DNA of 64,000 nt. It comes from Qaidamihabitans albus (GTDB lineage: Bacteria; Actinomycetota; Actinomycetes; Mycobacteriales; Pseudonocardiaceae). Below are positions 16,608 through 24,178 of the stretch, in pieces; position 1 is the stretch's first letter; each line of letters begins with the position of its first letter. The notes beneath the pieces were generated by a model that saw only the letters and a program-made list of their open reading frames with translations, was not told the origin of the DNA and did not search any database. The stretch is taken from NCBI RefSeq assembly GCF_016464705.1, contig NZ_JAEHOB010000017.1, forward strand, positions 1,126 to 65,125, written 5' to 3'. The position numbers and the translations under genes are program-made.

Positions 16608-17690
16608 ATGCCCGACGAGTTCCACGTCGAGATTCCGCTCTTCTTCTGCCCTTTCGACCCCGTGCTGCATCCCGGTATGGAGCTGGCGGAGCGACGTTGC
16701 GGCGAGTGGGCGTCGAACATCGGCCTGGCCGGCGGCGAGGCCGAGCTCGCTCGCTGGCATGCGGCCACCGCCGCCGACTTCTACGGCGGGATGGTGCCCG
16801 ATGCGCCCACGGATCGCTATCAGGTAGCGGTCGACTGGGCCGCCTGGGGCTTTTCCTTCGACGACGCACACTGCGATGAGGACGGCGGCTCGATCACCCC
16901 GGAGCGTTTCATCGCGCTCGCCGCACGCCTGCTGCGGATACTCGACTCGGGCGACGAGCGGCTGTGCCACGGTGACCGACACCTGTTCGGTCTGTGGGAT
17001 CTCGCGCGGCGCTACCAGGAGCTCGCGACGGCCACACAGTTCCAGCGGTGGGTGACGGCGCAGCAACGTTGGCTGTTCGGTGTCGTCCAGCAGACCGCCC
17101 ATCGCGCGGCAGGCGGACCCGCCACCTTCGACGACTACCTGCTGACGCGCCTGCACGACGCAGGTGGCCCTCCCGTGCAGGCGATACTCGAGTTCGCCAA
17201 CGACGAGGAGGTGCCGGGGGCGGAGATGGACGCACCTCGGGTCCGGGCGGTCACGGAGCTTTTCTGGATGATCGCGAGCCTGGACAACGACCGCGTCTCC
17301 CGCCACAAGGAACGGCTGGGGCAGCGCGACCACTACAACGCCGTGGATGTCCTCGCCCGCGAGCTCGGGCTGACCGAGGCGGAGGCGGTCGAGGAACTGG
17401 TCGGCTTCCGGGACGGCCTGATGGTGCTGTTCCTGAGGCTCCGGGAACAGCTGGCCCGGGGTGGCTCGAAAGCGCTCCGGACCTACCTCGACGCTCTCGG
17501 TCACGGAATCCGGTCCAACATCGACTGGAGCCTGCGCACGCCCCGCTACGCCACCCTGCGGCCGTCCGGGGAGTACCCGGCGGGTGCGACGATCCGGCTG
17601 CACGGCGGCTGCACCGGCAGCCCCGCCGAGCCCCGTGCGAAACCGCCGCCTCCGCCGAGCGTCGCGTGGTGGTGGACCCAGCTGTCGTGA
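16608..17690 (+). CDS. Class I terpene cyclase (sesquiterpene-type)
   Basis: A protein of 360 aa from ATG 16608, with GGAAG 6-7 nt upstream. It is all-alpha, with the metal-binding aspartate-rich motif as DDAHCDE (residues 85-91) and a complete NSE triad (N227, D228, S231, E235 in LDNDRVSRHKE). Near the C-terminus the TPRY segment carries the conserved Arg-Tyr pair of bacterial cyclases. Length and motifs suit cyclisation of farnesyl or a similar diphosphate in the cytosol. Geosmin and 2-methylisoborneol synthases have different motifs (DDHFLE; DDYYxE). The Pro-rich tail (PPPPPS) is unusual. No prenyltransferase or tailoring gene is adjacent on the same strand. The P450 at 9.8 kb is not close enough to be linked. 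Confidence 0.92.
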   Translation: MPDEFHVEIPLFFCPFDPVLHPGMELAERRCGEWASNIGLAGGEAELARWHAATAADFYGGMVPDAPTDRYQVAVDWAAWGFSFDDAHCDEDGGSITPERFIALAARLLRILDSGDERLCHGDRHLFGLWDLARRYQELATATQFQRWVTAQQRWLFGVVQQTAHRAAGGPATFDDYLLTRLHDAGGPPVQAILEFANDEEVPGAEMDAPRVRAVTELFWMIASLDNDRVSRHKERLGQRDHYNAVDVLARELGLTEAEAVEELVGFRDGLMVLFLRLREQLARGGSKALRTYLDALGHGIRSNIDWSLRTPRYATLRPSGEYPAGATIRLHGGCTGSPAEPRAKPPPPPSVAWWWTQLS

Positions 17691-17709
17691 GCGTCCGGCA
17701 GGGTGTTCC

Positions 17710-17754
17710 CAATGCGGCAGCGGTAGCGTTCAGCGCACCGGATGCCGCATTGGA
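17710..17754. terminator. Bidirectional terminator between convergent genes
   Basis: A perfect 11-bp inverted repeat, CCAATGCGGCA (17710-17720) and its complement (17744-17754), has a 23-nt loop. It sits between the ends of the terpene cyclase gene and the convergent radical SAM gene. Confidence 0.7.
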
Positions 17755-17771
17755 GCCGCGCTCCCGGCCGG

Positions 17772-18752
17772 TCACGCGCAGGGAAACCACTGTGCCGCGG
17801 CATCCGCGCGGCGCCGGTCGGCGGCGAAGCGCCTGCGCACCTCCTCGATGGCGGCCTCGAGGGGGAACAGCTCACGGGTGACGAGCTGGTCGTCGTGGTC
17901 GGCGCTCACCGGATGCCAGTACACCCCCTCGGCGGTGACCGTGACCTCCGGGATCAGCGACTCGACCGTGAGCTCGAGCCCGCTCTCGGCCACTCCGCGG
18001 CGGGCGAGCGGACGGATCACCTGGTCCTCGCGCGCGATGCCGAGCCCGTCGAGGAAGGCGTGGAACGGCTCCAGGGTGTGCAGCTGCTCGGGAGGTAGCG
18101 TCGCCGCGACGCGGACCCGGAAACCCTCCGCCCGTGCCAGCCGGATCCCGTCCACCGCCCTCTGCCACGTTCCCCTGCCGCGATGCCGGTCGTGCGGCTC
18201 CGGTTCGGGTGAGTCGAGGCTGATCTGCAGCGCCAGCCGGGCCGGATCCATCCGGCGCAGCGCGTCGAGGCGCCTGCCGCGGAACAACATCCCGTTGGTG
18301 AGCAGCGTCGTGGGCAACGCCGCCGTGCAGGCCGCGACCAGATCGTCGATGTCGGGCAGCAGTAACGGCTCGCCGCCGGTGAGAATCAGCTCGCTCACCC
18401 CGGCCGCCGCGGCCTCGGTGGCCAGCCTGCGCACCCGGTCGGCACCGAGGGCCCGTCGCCGCGCGTGCGGCGAGGACCGGACACAGCAGTAGTCGCAGGC
18501 GAGGTTGCAGTCGAAGTTCGTGTACATCCACAGCCGCGTGCCCGGCAGCTGCCAGGGAGACAGTTCCGCGAACGGGTCAGGGCCCCGGCCGCGCCGCACG
18601 GTGGCGACTCCGTCAACGACGTCGACCAGCTCGTTGCCGGTCCGGGCGCACCATGCCGCGACGAGCGCGCCGTCCGCCGGATCCAGCGGCACGGTGACCG
18701 TGGCCCCGTCGGCCACCGTGCCGATGCGCTCGACCAGGTCCAGGATCACCAT
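17772..18752 (-). CDS. Radical SAM protein with TusA-like N-terminal segment
   Basis: A protein of 326 aa from ATG 18752. Residues 1-60 resemble the second half of a TusA/SirA fold (VPLDPADGALVAAWCARTGN) but lack the sulfur-carrying CPxP motif. The radical SAM core begins near residue 80 with the 4Fe-4S motif C-N-L-A-C-D-Y-C-C, followed by ELILTGGEPLL and LQISLDSPE, as in MoaA/PqqE-like enzymes. No SPASM Cys cluster is visible at the C-terminus. Its start overlaps the end of the upstream PhnD-like gene by 7 nt, so translation is coupled and it is the last gene of a five-gene operon. The substrate is unknown; no precursor peptide was found nearby. Confidence 0.88.
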   Translation of the reverse strand: MVILDLVERIGTVADGATVTVPLDPADGALVAAWCARTGNELVDVVDGVATVRRGRGPDPFAELSPWQLPGTRLWMYTNFDCNLACDYCCVRSSPHARRRALGADRVRRLATEAAAAGVSELILTGGEPLLLPDIDDLVAACTAALPTTLLTNGMLFRGRRLDALRRMDPARLALQISLDSPEPEPHDRHRGRGTWQRAVDGIRLARAEGFRVRVAATLPPEQLHTLEPFHAFLDGLGIAREDQVIRPLARRGVAESGLELTVESLIPEVTVTAEGVYWHPVSADHDDQLVTRELFPLEAAIEEVRRRFAADRRRADAAAQWFPCA

Positions 18753-19558
18753 CGGTCGGAGATTCCCTGCGTGCGGACGGCTTCGAACAGCGAGTCGTAC
18801 CCGGCCAGCCGTGGCGGAACCCACTGCCGCAGACCCTCCATCTCGAGGATCGGCCGGTGCTCCGGGTTGTCCCAGTCCATCGCGAACAACCGCTCGACCC
18901 ACGGCCGGGTGCGTTCCTCGCTCAGCCGGGGCAGTGCGGTGAAGTTGCAGTGCGAGTAGGTGGGCGACTCCCAGAACACCTCGAACGCGCCGGGCATCAG
19001 CTCCTCACGCCCGATCGCCTCCCAGGTGTTGATGCCGAGCGCGGCGGCGTCCGCTCGGTCGTCGAGTACGGCGCGCAGGGCGTCCAGCTCGCTGCGGCCG
19101 GTGTCGCCGTGCTTGCCGACATCGCTGTTGATCCGCACCAGCTCGACCTCGTCCGCGCCGAGACCCGCTTCACCCAGGTAGTGCACCGGCAGGATCGCCG
19201 CCTGGGCGGAGTCCCGCGAACCGAGCGCGAGCCGCCGCCCCTTGAGGTCGGCCAGGCCGCTCAGCCCGCTGCCCGGCCTGGCGACGAACAGCGTCTGGAA
19301 CACCGCGTCGGTGTCCCGCATGGCCAGCGCGCGGCACGCGCCCTGCGTGCGGCCGACGGTGCGGACCCAGGCCAGGTTGGTGTTCCACGCGATGTCGAGC
19401 GTGCCGTCGAGCAGCGCGTCCACCAGGCTGCCGTAGTTGGAGAACAGCACGAAGTCCATCGGCGCCGGTCCGTCCGCGAAGTAGCCGCGCATCCCTTCCC
19501 AGATGTTGACGACGTTCGGCGTGTAGGCGACGGCCCCCACGATCAACGGTTTGCTCAC
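18746..19558 (-). CDS. PhnD/SsuA-like substrate-binding protein without signal peptide
   Basis: A protein of 270 aa from GTG 19558 (GGGAG 7 nt upstream). It has the type-2 periplasmic-binding fold seen in PhnD/SsuA/THI5 proteins: GAVAYTPNVVNIWEGM at the start, GTLDIAWNTNLAWV, LKGRRLALGSRDSAQA, and ADAAALGINTW. No signal peptide or lipobox precedes it and no ABC permease or ATPase gene accompanies it, so it probably acts in the cytosol as an enzyme subunit or ligand-binding partner, not as a transporter component. It is coupled to the radical SAM gene (overlap) and lies 23 nt after the acyl-CoA-dehydrogenase-like gene. Confidence 0.82.
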   Translation of the reverse strand: MSKPLIVGAVAYTPNVVNIWEGMRGYFADGPAPMDFVLFSNYGSLVDALLDGTLDIAWNTNLAWVRTVGRTQGACRALAMRDTDAVFQTLFVARPGSGLSGLADLKGRRLALGSRDSAQAAILPVHYLGEAGLGADEVELVRINSDVGKHGDTGRSELDALRAVLDDRADAAALGINTWEAIGREELMPGAFEVFWESPTYSHCNFTALPRLSEERTRPWVERLFAMDWDNPEHRPILEMEGLRQWVPPRLAGYDSLFEAVRTQGISDRW

Positions 19559-19581
19559 GGTGAGACTCCCTCGTCCACTGG

Positions 19582-20730
19582 TCAGAAAAGCGGCTGTCCG
19601 GTGATGGCCTTGCCGTAGAAGTCGTAGAGCGCGTCCGCGGTCGGAGCCATCACGTGCCCGGCCCGCGCGTCCCGGAAGTACCGGTCGATCTGCAGGTGCT
19701 CGGAGAAGGCCGCACCGCCGCACACCCGCATCGCCGCGTCGGTGACCCGCAGCGCCGCGTCGTTCGCGCTCGCCTTGATTCCGAGTACGTGCAGCATGGT
19801 GTCCTCGCCCGGCTCGGCCAGCCGATCGGCGGTCTGCCGGAGTGCGGCGCGGACACCGGCGACCTCGATCGACATCTTCGCCAGCTGCGCGCGGATCGTC
19901 GGCAGCGCGGACAGGCTCTCCTCGAGATGCTCGAACCTCGCCGCGCTCGCGTGCGCGACCGCCGCGTCGGTGGCCGCCCGCGACAGCCCGGCGGACACCG
20001 CGGCGTTGCCGAGGTTGAACCACGGCAGCACCGTCTGCATCATCAGCTCGAAGCCGGTGCCCGCCGAGCCCAGCCGGTGGTCCGCGGGTAGCTCCACATC
20101 GAGCTTCATCGGCGCGGACGCGTTGCCCCGCAGGCCGAGGCCGTGCCAGTCACCGGCGACGGTGACCCCCGCGGTGGCCGCGGGGACGGCGACCATGTCG
20201 ACCGTGTCGGCTGTGCCGGTATCCGGAGTCAACGTCGACACGACGTAGACGTCGGCGTGCCCGGCGGACGTCACCCAGCTTTTGTCGGCCCGCACCCGGA
20301 GCCCGGCTCCGGTCGACCGCGCCTGCGACACCGGGGCCCAGAAGTGCGAGCGCGACCCCTTCTCCGACAGGGCCAGCGAAGCCAGTGCCTTGCCACTGGC
20401 AAGTTCGGACAGTAGTTCGGGCACGGCCGGTGGTGGTGCCGCCGCCAGCGGCATGGCGGCGCTGACGTGCATCAGGTAGATCATGGCCGTCGAGCCACAG
20501 GCGGCGGCGAGCGCGCTCACCACCTCGGCGAACTCGTGCGGCCCCTGGCCGAGCCCACCTGCCTCGGCAGGCAGCGTGAGCCCCAGCAGCCCGGAGTCCC
20601 GCAGCGCAGCCACCGCCTCCTCCGGGAACCGGGCGGCGGCGTCCACCTCCCTGGCGTGCTCGCCGGCCGCCGTCAGCACCGGTTCCAGCCGTGCGGTGAG
20701 GTCCTGCCTCGTCAGGTCCACGGTTGCCAT
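19582..20730 (-). CDS. Acyl-CoA dehydrogenase-like flavoenzyme
   Basis: A protein of 382 aa. The N-terminal helical domain is GLLGLTLPAEAGGLG; the middle beta-domain has LALSEKGSRSHF and ADKSWVTSAGHADVYVV; the C-terminal helical domain ends with MRVCGGAAFSEHLQIDRYFRDARAG. The C-terminal signature resembles both acyl-CoA dehydrogenases and the flavin monooxygenases of the same fold (DszC/SfnC-like), so the reaction may be dehydrogenation or oxygenation. It shares one base with the upstream membrane-protein gene (TGATG) and is third in the DoxX-to-radical-SAM operon. The company of a binding protein and a radical SAM enzyme argues against simple beta-oxidation. Confidence 0.85.
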   Translation of the reverse strand: MATVDLTRQDLTARLEPVLTAAGEHAREVDAAARFPEEAVAALRDSGLLGLTLPAEAGGLGQGPHEFAEVVSALAAACGSTAMIYLMHVSAAMPLAAAPPPAVPELLSELASGKALASLALSEKGSRSHFWAPVSQARSTGAGLRVRADKSWVTSAGHADVYVVSTLTPDTGTADTVDMVAVPAATAGVTVAGDWHGLGLRGNASAPMKLDVELPADHRLGSAGTGFELMMQTVLPWFNLGNAAVSAGLSRAATDAAVAHASAARFEHLEESLSALPTIRAQLAKMSIEVAGVRAALRQTADRLAEPGEDTMLHVLGIKASANDAALRVTDAAMRVCGGAAFSEHLQIDRYFRDARAGHVMAPTADALYDFYGKAITGQPLF

Positions 20731-21098
20731 CAGCCTTCCTGTCGGGTTCCGTTGTGTTCCCTCGGCACGAGCCCGGTCACCAGCAGGCCGACGCCGAGGC
20801 CGAGCAGCAGCGACAGCGTGGAACCGTTGCCCTCGAGCCAGTTCGTGTCCCGGCCCGCCTGGAGCAACTGCACGACGGCGGCTCCGAGAAAGGCGGCACC
20901 GGCGATCAGCACCACGATTCGCGACCGGAGCAGTCCGCCCGCCACGGCGAGGATCCCGATGGCGGTGACGACCACAAGGCCCGCCCCGCGCAGCTGCAGG
21001 AAGTCGTACGGCAGATGCCCGCCGGGACTGAGCGCGAACACCGTGCTGAGCAGGGCCGCCACCCCGAGGGCGACGACGGCGCGGTCGGGGCGGGTCAT
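20730..21098 (-). CDS. Small membrane protein of the DoxX operon
   Basis: A protein of 122 aa with four likely transmembrane helices (VALGVAALLSTVFAL; GLVVVTAIGILAVAGGL; IVVLIAGAAFLGAAVVQLL; LSLLLGLGVGLLVTGLV). No catalytic or metal-binding motif is seen. Its start overlaps the DoxX-like gene by 4 nt (ATGA) and its stop overlaps the acyl-CoA-dehydrogenase-like gene start by 1 nt, so all three are translationally coupled. It is probably a partner subunit of the DoxX-like protein; I do not recognise a family. Confidence 0.75.
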   Translation of the reverse strand: MTRPDRAVVALGVAALLSTVFALSPGGHLPYDFLQLRGAGLVVVTAIGILAVAGGLLRSRIVVLIAGAAFLGAAVVQLLQAGRDTNWLEGNGSTLSLLLGLGVGLLVTGLVPREHNGTRQEG

Positions 21099-21622
21099 GT
21101 CAGCCTCGCCAGCAGTCGGGCACCGGCGCCGGCCCGGCCGCGCAGGGCGGGCCGCAGCACGGCGTCCACCCCGAAGTGGCGGCCCGCGGCGGTGGCGAAC
21201 AACGCGAGGTGCGCCAGGATCATCAGGTAGTAGGACCAGTGCCATTCGTGTGGCGCGTTGAGCACCGAGAGCGTGATGACCAGCGACTGTCCGACGCCGA
21301 CCAGCGCCCAGAGCCGGGTCGCGAGCCCGACCAGCAGGAACGCCCCGAGACTCGCCTCCACCAGCAGGGTGACCCAGCCGAAGAACACGAAGTTCGGCAG
21401 CACCACGTTCTCCACGAGCCAGGCGTAGGGACCCCACACCGGCCGGTCCACGGCGAACCGGGTGAAGTGGTACAGCCCGCCTCCGCCGGACTCACCGAAG
21501 TCCGGTGGCACCTTCCAGGCCGCGTTCTGGATCCAGAGCAGTGCGACGCCGACGCGCACGACCGCCAGCGACACCCGGGACGGCAGCGCCCCGGTCGCCG
21601 GTTCATCCACCCGGACGCTCAT
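21095..21622 (-). CDS. DoxX/DoxD-like membrane protein
   Basis: A protein of 175 aa from ATG 21622 (GGAGG 8 nt upstream). Four to five membrane helices and the early ALLWIQNAAWKVPP segment resemble DoxX/DoxD (thiosulfate:quinone oxidoreductase small-subunit type) proteins, whose first helix carries a similar W-x2-K/G pattern. DoxX proteins in actinobacteria are linked to thiol and redox homeostasis with a membrane oxidoreductase. It leads the five-gene operon. No promoter consensus was found in the 106 nt before it. Confidence 0.75.
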   Translation of the reverse strand: MSVRVDEPATGALPSRVSLAVVRVGVALLWIQNAAWKVPPDFGESGGGGLYHFTRFAVDRPVWGPYAWLVENVVLPNFVFFGWVTLLVEASLGAFLLVGLATRLWALVGVGQSLVITLSVLNAPHEWHWSYYLMILAHLALFATAAGRHFGVDAVLRPALRGRAGAGARLLARLT

Positions 21623-21728
21623 CCGGGGCCTCCACTGCTTCGCCGCTGCACGGCTTCCACTGAAGGCAATCGCGGGCGGCGGCACAACCCCGCGGCTCCT
21701 TACGGACCTCTAACGGGGCGACGAGCGG

Positions 21729-21980
21729 TCAGGCGGCGGTGGCCGGGGTGGACAGCAGCGCCCGGCCCGCGTCGGTCAGGGCGGCGGGCACTCGCTGCCC
21801 GACTCGCCCGGGCCGGGCAGGCCGGACCAGGCCCTCCCGCGCGAGCGCATGTGCGGCGAACTGGTCGCAGCACGGCACTCCGTCGACGAACAGGTCGGGT
21901 TCGCTACTGCACGACACGTGGGCACGTCCGGCGGCGACCGCGCGAAGCATGGCCAGTGTGCGGTGGTTTCCGGCGTCCAT
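21729..21980 (-). CDS. Small winged-helix-like conserved protein
   Basis: A protein of 83 aa from ATG 21980 (GAGAGGGG upstream). The layout fits a short winged helix: MLRAVAAGRA, then a Cys-rich middle with C-x-S and VPCCDQFAAHALAREGL, then VGQRVPAALTDAGRALL. The Cys residues could bind a metal, but this is inferred. It precedes the DoxX operon on the same strand by about 106 nt and might regulate it. Similar short proteins occur widely in actinobacteria without a known function. Confidence 0.65.
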   Translation of the reverse strand: MDAGNHRTLAMLRAVAAGRAHVSCSSEPDLFVDGVPCCDQFAAHALAREGLVRPARPGRVGQRVPAALTDAGRALLSTPATAA

Positions 21981-22066
21981 GTCAGGCCCCTCTCGGTTCG
22001 GCTCATAGATACGTCGAACGAGCCGGGAGGATTTCGACACGGATGGCGCATTGTGCCTGGTCACCT

Positions 22067-22112
22067 CTCGTGAATGCGCACACGAGTTAGAACACTGTTA
22101 CGCACTCACGAG
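22067..22112. terminator. Hairpin, family copy 2
   Basis: Arms CTCGTGAATGCG (22067-22078) and CGCACTCACGAG (22101-22112) pair over 12 positions with one mismatch, which is a G-U wobble on the minus strand. The loop keeps CACGAGTTAGAAC, the same core as in the element at 7894-7941. It lies 16 nt after the stop of the LysR gene, as expected for a terminator. Confidence 0.75.
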
Positions 22113-22127
22113 CGTTGACCTGCGGGA

Positions 22128-23015
22128 TCACGTTGCCAGTGCCGCCTGGCAGTGCTCGATCAGCGCGGCGGTGAGGGTGGACGGCCGTACCCCGCGCGGT
22201 GACGCGGCGAGGATCGAGTTCGTCCCGAGATCCTCCACGATGGGCAGGAAGCGCAGCGGGCGCCCCTCGTCGCTCTCGGCGACCTCGTGCATCAGCAGCG
22301 CGCAGGCCAGTCCGCGCCCGACGATCGAGCGGATGGTGTGCACACTGGAGCTGCGGTACACCACGTTCGGCACCACGCCGAACCGGCGCAGCATGGCCTC
22401 GTTGAGATACGTCGCGGGCTCCACGTTCAGCAGTGCGAAGGGATGCCGCGCCAGTTCGGCGACGCTCACGGCGTCGTGCCGGGCGAGCGGGTGGTCGGCC
22501 GCGACGGCGATCCGGAAGCGGCGTTCCTTGAGCAGGACGGTGCTCGCCTCGGGATGCCGCTGTGCTTCGTAGATGAAGCACAGATCCACCTGCCCGCGCA
22601 TCATCCGTTCCTGGATCTCCGGGCCGGTGTCCTCGACGATCTCCAGTCGGACGCTCGGGTGGTTGCGGGCGACGAACTCGGCCAGCTCGGGGATGACGAG
22701 GGGAGAGAGGGTCGGGAAACAACCGACCGTGTAGGTGCCGGTCTCCGCCGTCCCGTCCGCCGTGCTCACCAGGTGCCGCACCTCGCCTAGCAGCGTGCGG
22801 CTGCGCGTCGCCACCGCCCGTCCGGTGGGCGTCAGGTGGATTCCCTTGGCCGTGCGCCGGATCGCGAGCTGCACGCCGAGGACCGCCTCCAGCTCCTTCA
22901 GCGCCTGGCTGATCGCGGCCTGCGTGACGTGGCACTTCAACGCGGCCCTGGTGATCGACTGCTCTTCCGCGACGGCGACGAAGTATTCGAGCTGTCGTAT
23001 CGTGACGTCCTTCAT
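22128..23015 (-). CDS. LysR-family transcriptional regulator
   Basis: A protein of 295 aa. The N-terminal winged helix is textbook LysR (LEYFVAVAEEQSITRAALKCHVTQAAISQALKELE in part). The effector-binding domain follows (VGCFPTLSPLVIPEL, DLCFIYEAQR, LLNVEPATYLNE). There is no clear Shine-Dalgarno site. A dyad, TAAGC-TGA-GCTTA, at 23015-23027 overlaps its own start codon and suits autorepression. It is divergent across 101 nt from the MBL-fold hydrolase and MHS transporter genes, which it most likely controls. Confidence 0.93.
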   Translation of the reverse strand: MKDVTIRQLEYFVAVAEEQSITRAALKCHVTQAAISQALKELEAVLGVQLAIRRTAKGIHLTPTGRAVATRSRTLLGEVRHLVSTADGTAETGTYTVGCFPTLSPLVIPELAEFVARNHPSVRLEIVEDTGPEIQERMMRGQVDLCFIYEAQRHPEASTVLLKERRFRIAVAADHPLARHDAVSVAELARHPFALLNVEPATYLNEAMLRRFGVVPNVVYRSSSVHTIRSIVGRGLACALLMHEVAESDEGRPLRFLPIVEDLGTNSILAASPRGVRPSTLTAALIEHCQAALAT

Positions 23016-23116
23016 AAGCTGAGCTTAGGGCTTACCGGAAAAGATTCAGTTTTTCCCGAGGTCGGCCGGGTGCGAGCGTGATCGGCACGAACGCACGCAT
23101 GACACGAGGGAGTGCC

Positions 23117-24178
23117 ATGACCGAACACGCAACGCGGCCGGGACCGCATGTGGTAGCCCTGGGCACTGCGGGAGGCCCGCGCTGGTGGGACCGTCCCGGT
23201 GAGACGCCCCGCAGCGGCATCAGCACCGCGGTCGTCGTCGATGACGCGGTGTACCTGGTGGACTGCGGGCAGGGCACGGGGCGCCAGCTGGCCCGCGCCG
23301 GACTCCGGCTCGATCGGGTCCGCGGCCTGTTCCTCACTCACCTGCATTCCGACCACGTCGTCGACCTGGCCGCGCTGTTGCTGTTCGGCCAGTTCGAACG
23401 CAAGGACCGCGACGCCGGCCCGATCGCCGTGCGTGGTCCGGGCTCGCGCGGCACGTTGCCGCCGGTGTCCCGGCACGCCACCGCGATGCCCCGGGCGGTC
23501 GCGCCGTGGAATCCCACCCCGGGCACCGTCGACATGGTCGAGCAGCTCTGCGCCGCCTACGCGACCGACCTCAACGACCGGATCTTCGACTCGCTCACCC
23601 GCCCGCCGTCCGAGCACTACGAGGTGCGCGACATCGCCCTTCCCGCCGGCACCGGCTTCGACCCGGACGCGGTGGTGGCGCCGGAGATGGAGCCGTTCCC
23701 GGTGTTCGAGGACGACCACGTGGTGGTGACCGCGACGCTGGTGGCACATCCGCCCACGGCTCCGGCCTTCGCGTTCCGGTTCGACACGGCGAACGGCTCG
23801 GTGACGATCTCCGGCGACACGGCGCCGTGCAGCAACCTCGAGCGGCTGGCCATGGGCACCGGCCTGCTGCTGCACGAGGCGATCGACCTGGAGCTGATCG
23901 CGGGCCGCTACACGGACACGGAGATGCTCAGGGCGACCATGGACCACCACCGCCGGGCGCACACGACGCCGCGGCAGGCCGGCCGGGTCGCCGAGCGGGC
24001 CGGGGCCGGTGCGCTGGCCCTGCACCACCTGGTTCCCGCCAACGCCCCCCGTGCGTCGTGGCTGGCGGCGGCGGAGACGTTCGGCGGCCCGCTCTACGTC
24101 CCCGAGGACCTCGACGTGCTCCCGTTCGCCACGGTGCAGGCACCGCCTGCCGGCCTTGTCCCGGAGGTCCGCCGATGA
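23117..24178 (+). CDS. Metallo-beta-lactamase-fold hydrolase (RNase Z/arylsulfatase-like)
   Basis: A protein of 353 aa from ATG 23117 (GAGGGAG 4 nt upstream). The metal-binding block THLHSDH is followed by a distal His and Asp in ISGDTAPC and HHRRAHTT. The arrangement VALGTAGGP ... YLVDCGQG is that of the RNase Z/ElaC branch, which also contains esterases and arylsulfatases. With the transporter downstream (ATGA overlap) and the divergent LysR gene, a catabolic hydrolase acting on an imported ester is more likely than tRNA processing. Confidence 0.87.
   Translation: MTEHATRPGPHVVALGTAGGPRWWDRPGETPRSGISTAVVVDDAVYLVDCGQGTGRQLARAGLRLDRVRGLFLTHLHSDHVVDLAALLLFGQFERKDRDAGPIAVRGPGSRGTLPPVSRHATAMPRAVAPWNPTPGTVDMVEQLCAAYATDLNDRIFDSLTRPPSEHYEVRDIALPAGTGFDPDAVVAPEMEPFPVFEDDHVVVTATLVAHPPTAPAFAFRFDTANGSVTISGDTAPCSNLERLAMGTGLLLHEAIDLELIAGRYTDTEMLRATMDHHRRAHTTPRQAGRVAERAGAGALALHHLVPANAPRASWLAAAETFGGPLYVPEDLDVLPFATVQAPPAGLVPEVRR

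Noticed and set aside
17772-19558. The PhnD-like and radical SAM genes as a RiPP or mycofactocin-type cassette
   Set aside because: No small precursor gene, no SPASM cysteines and no mycofactocin partner genes are present around them.
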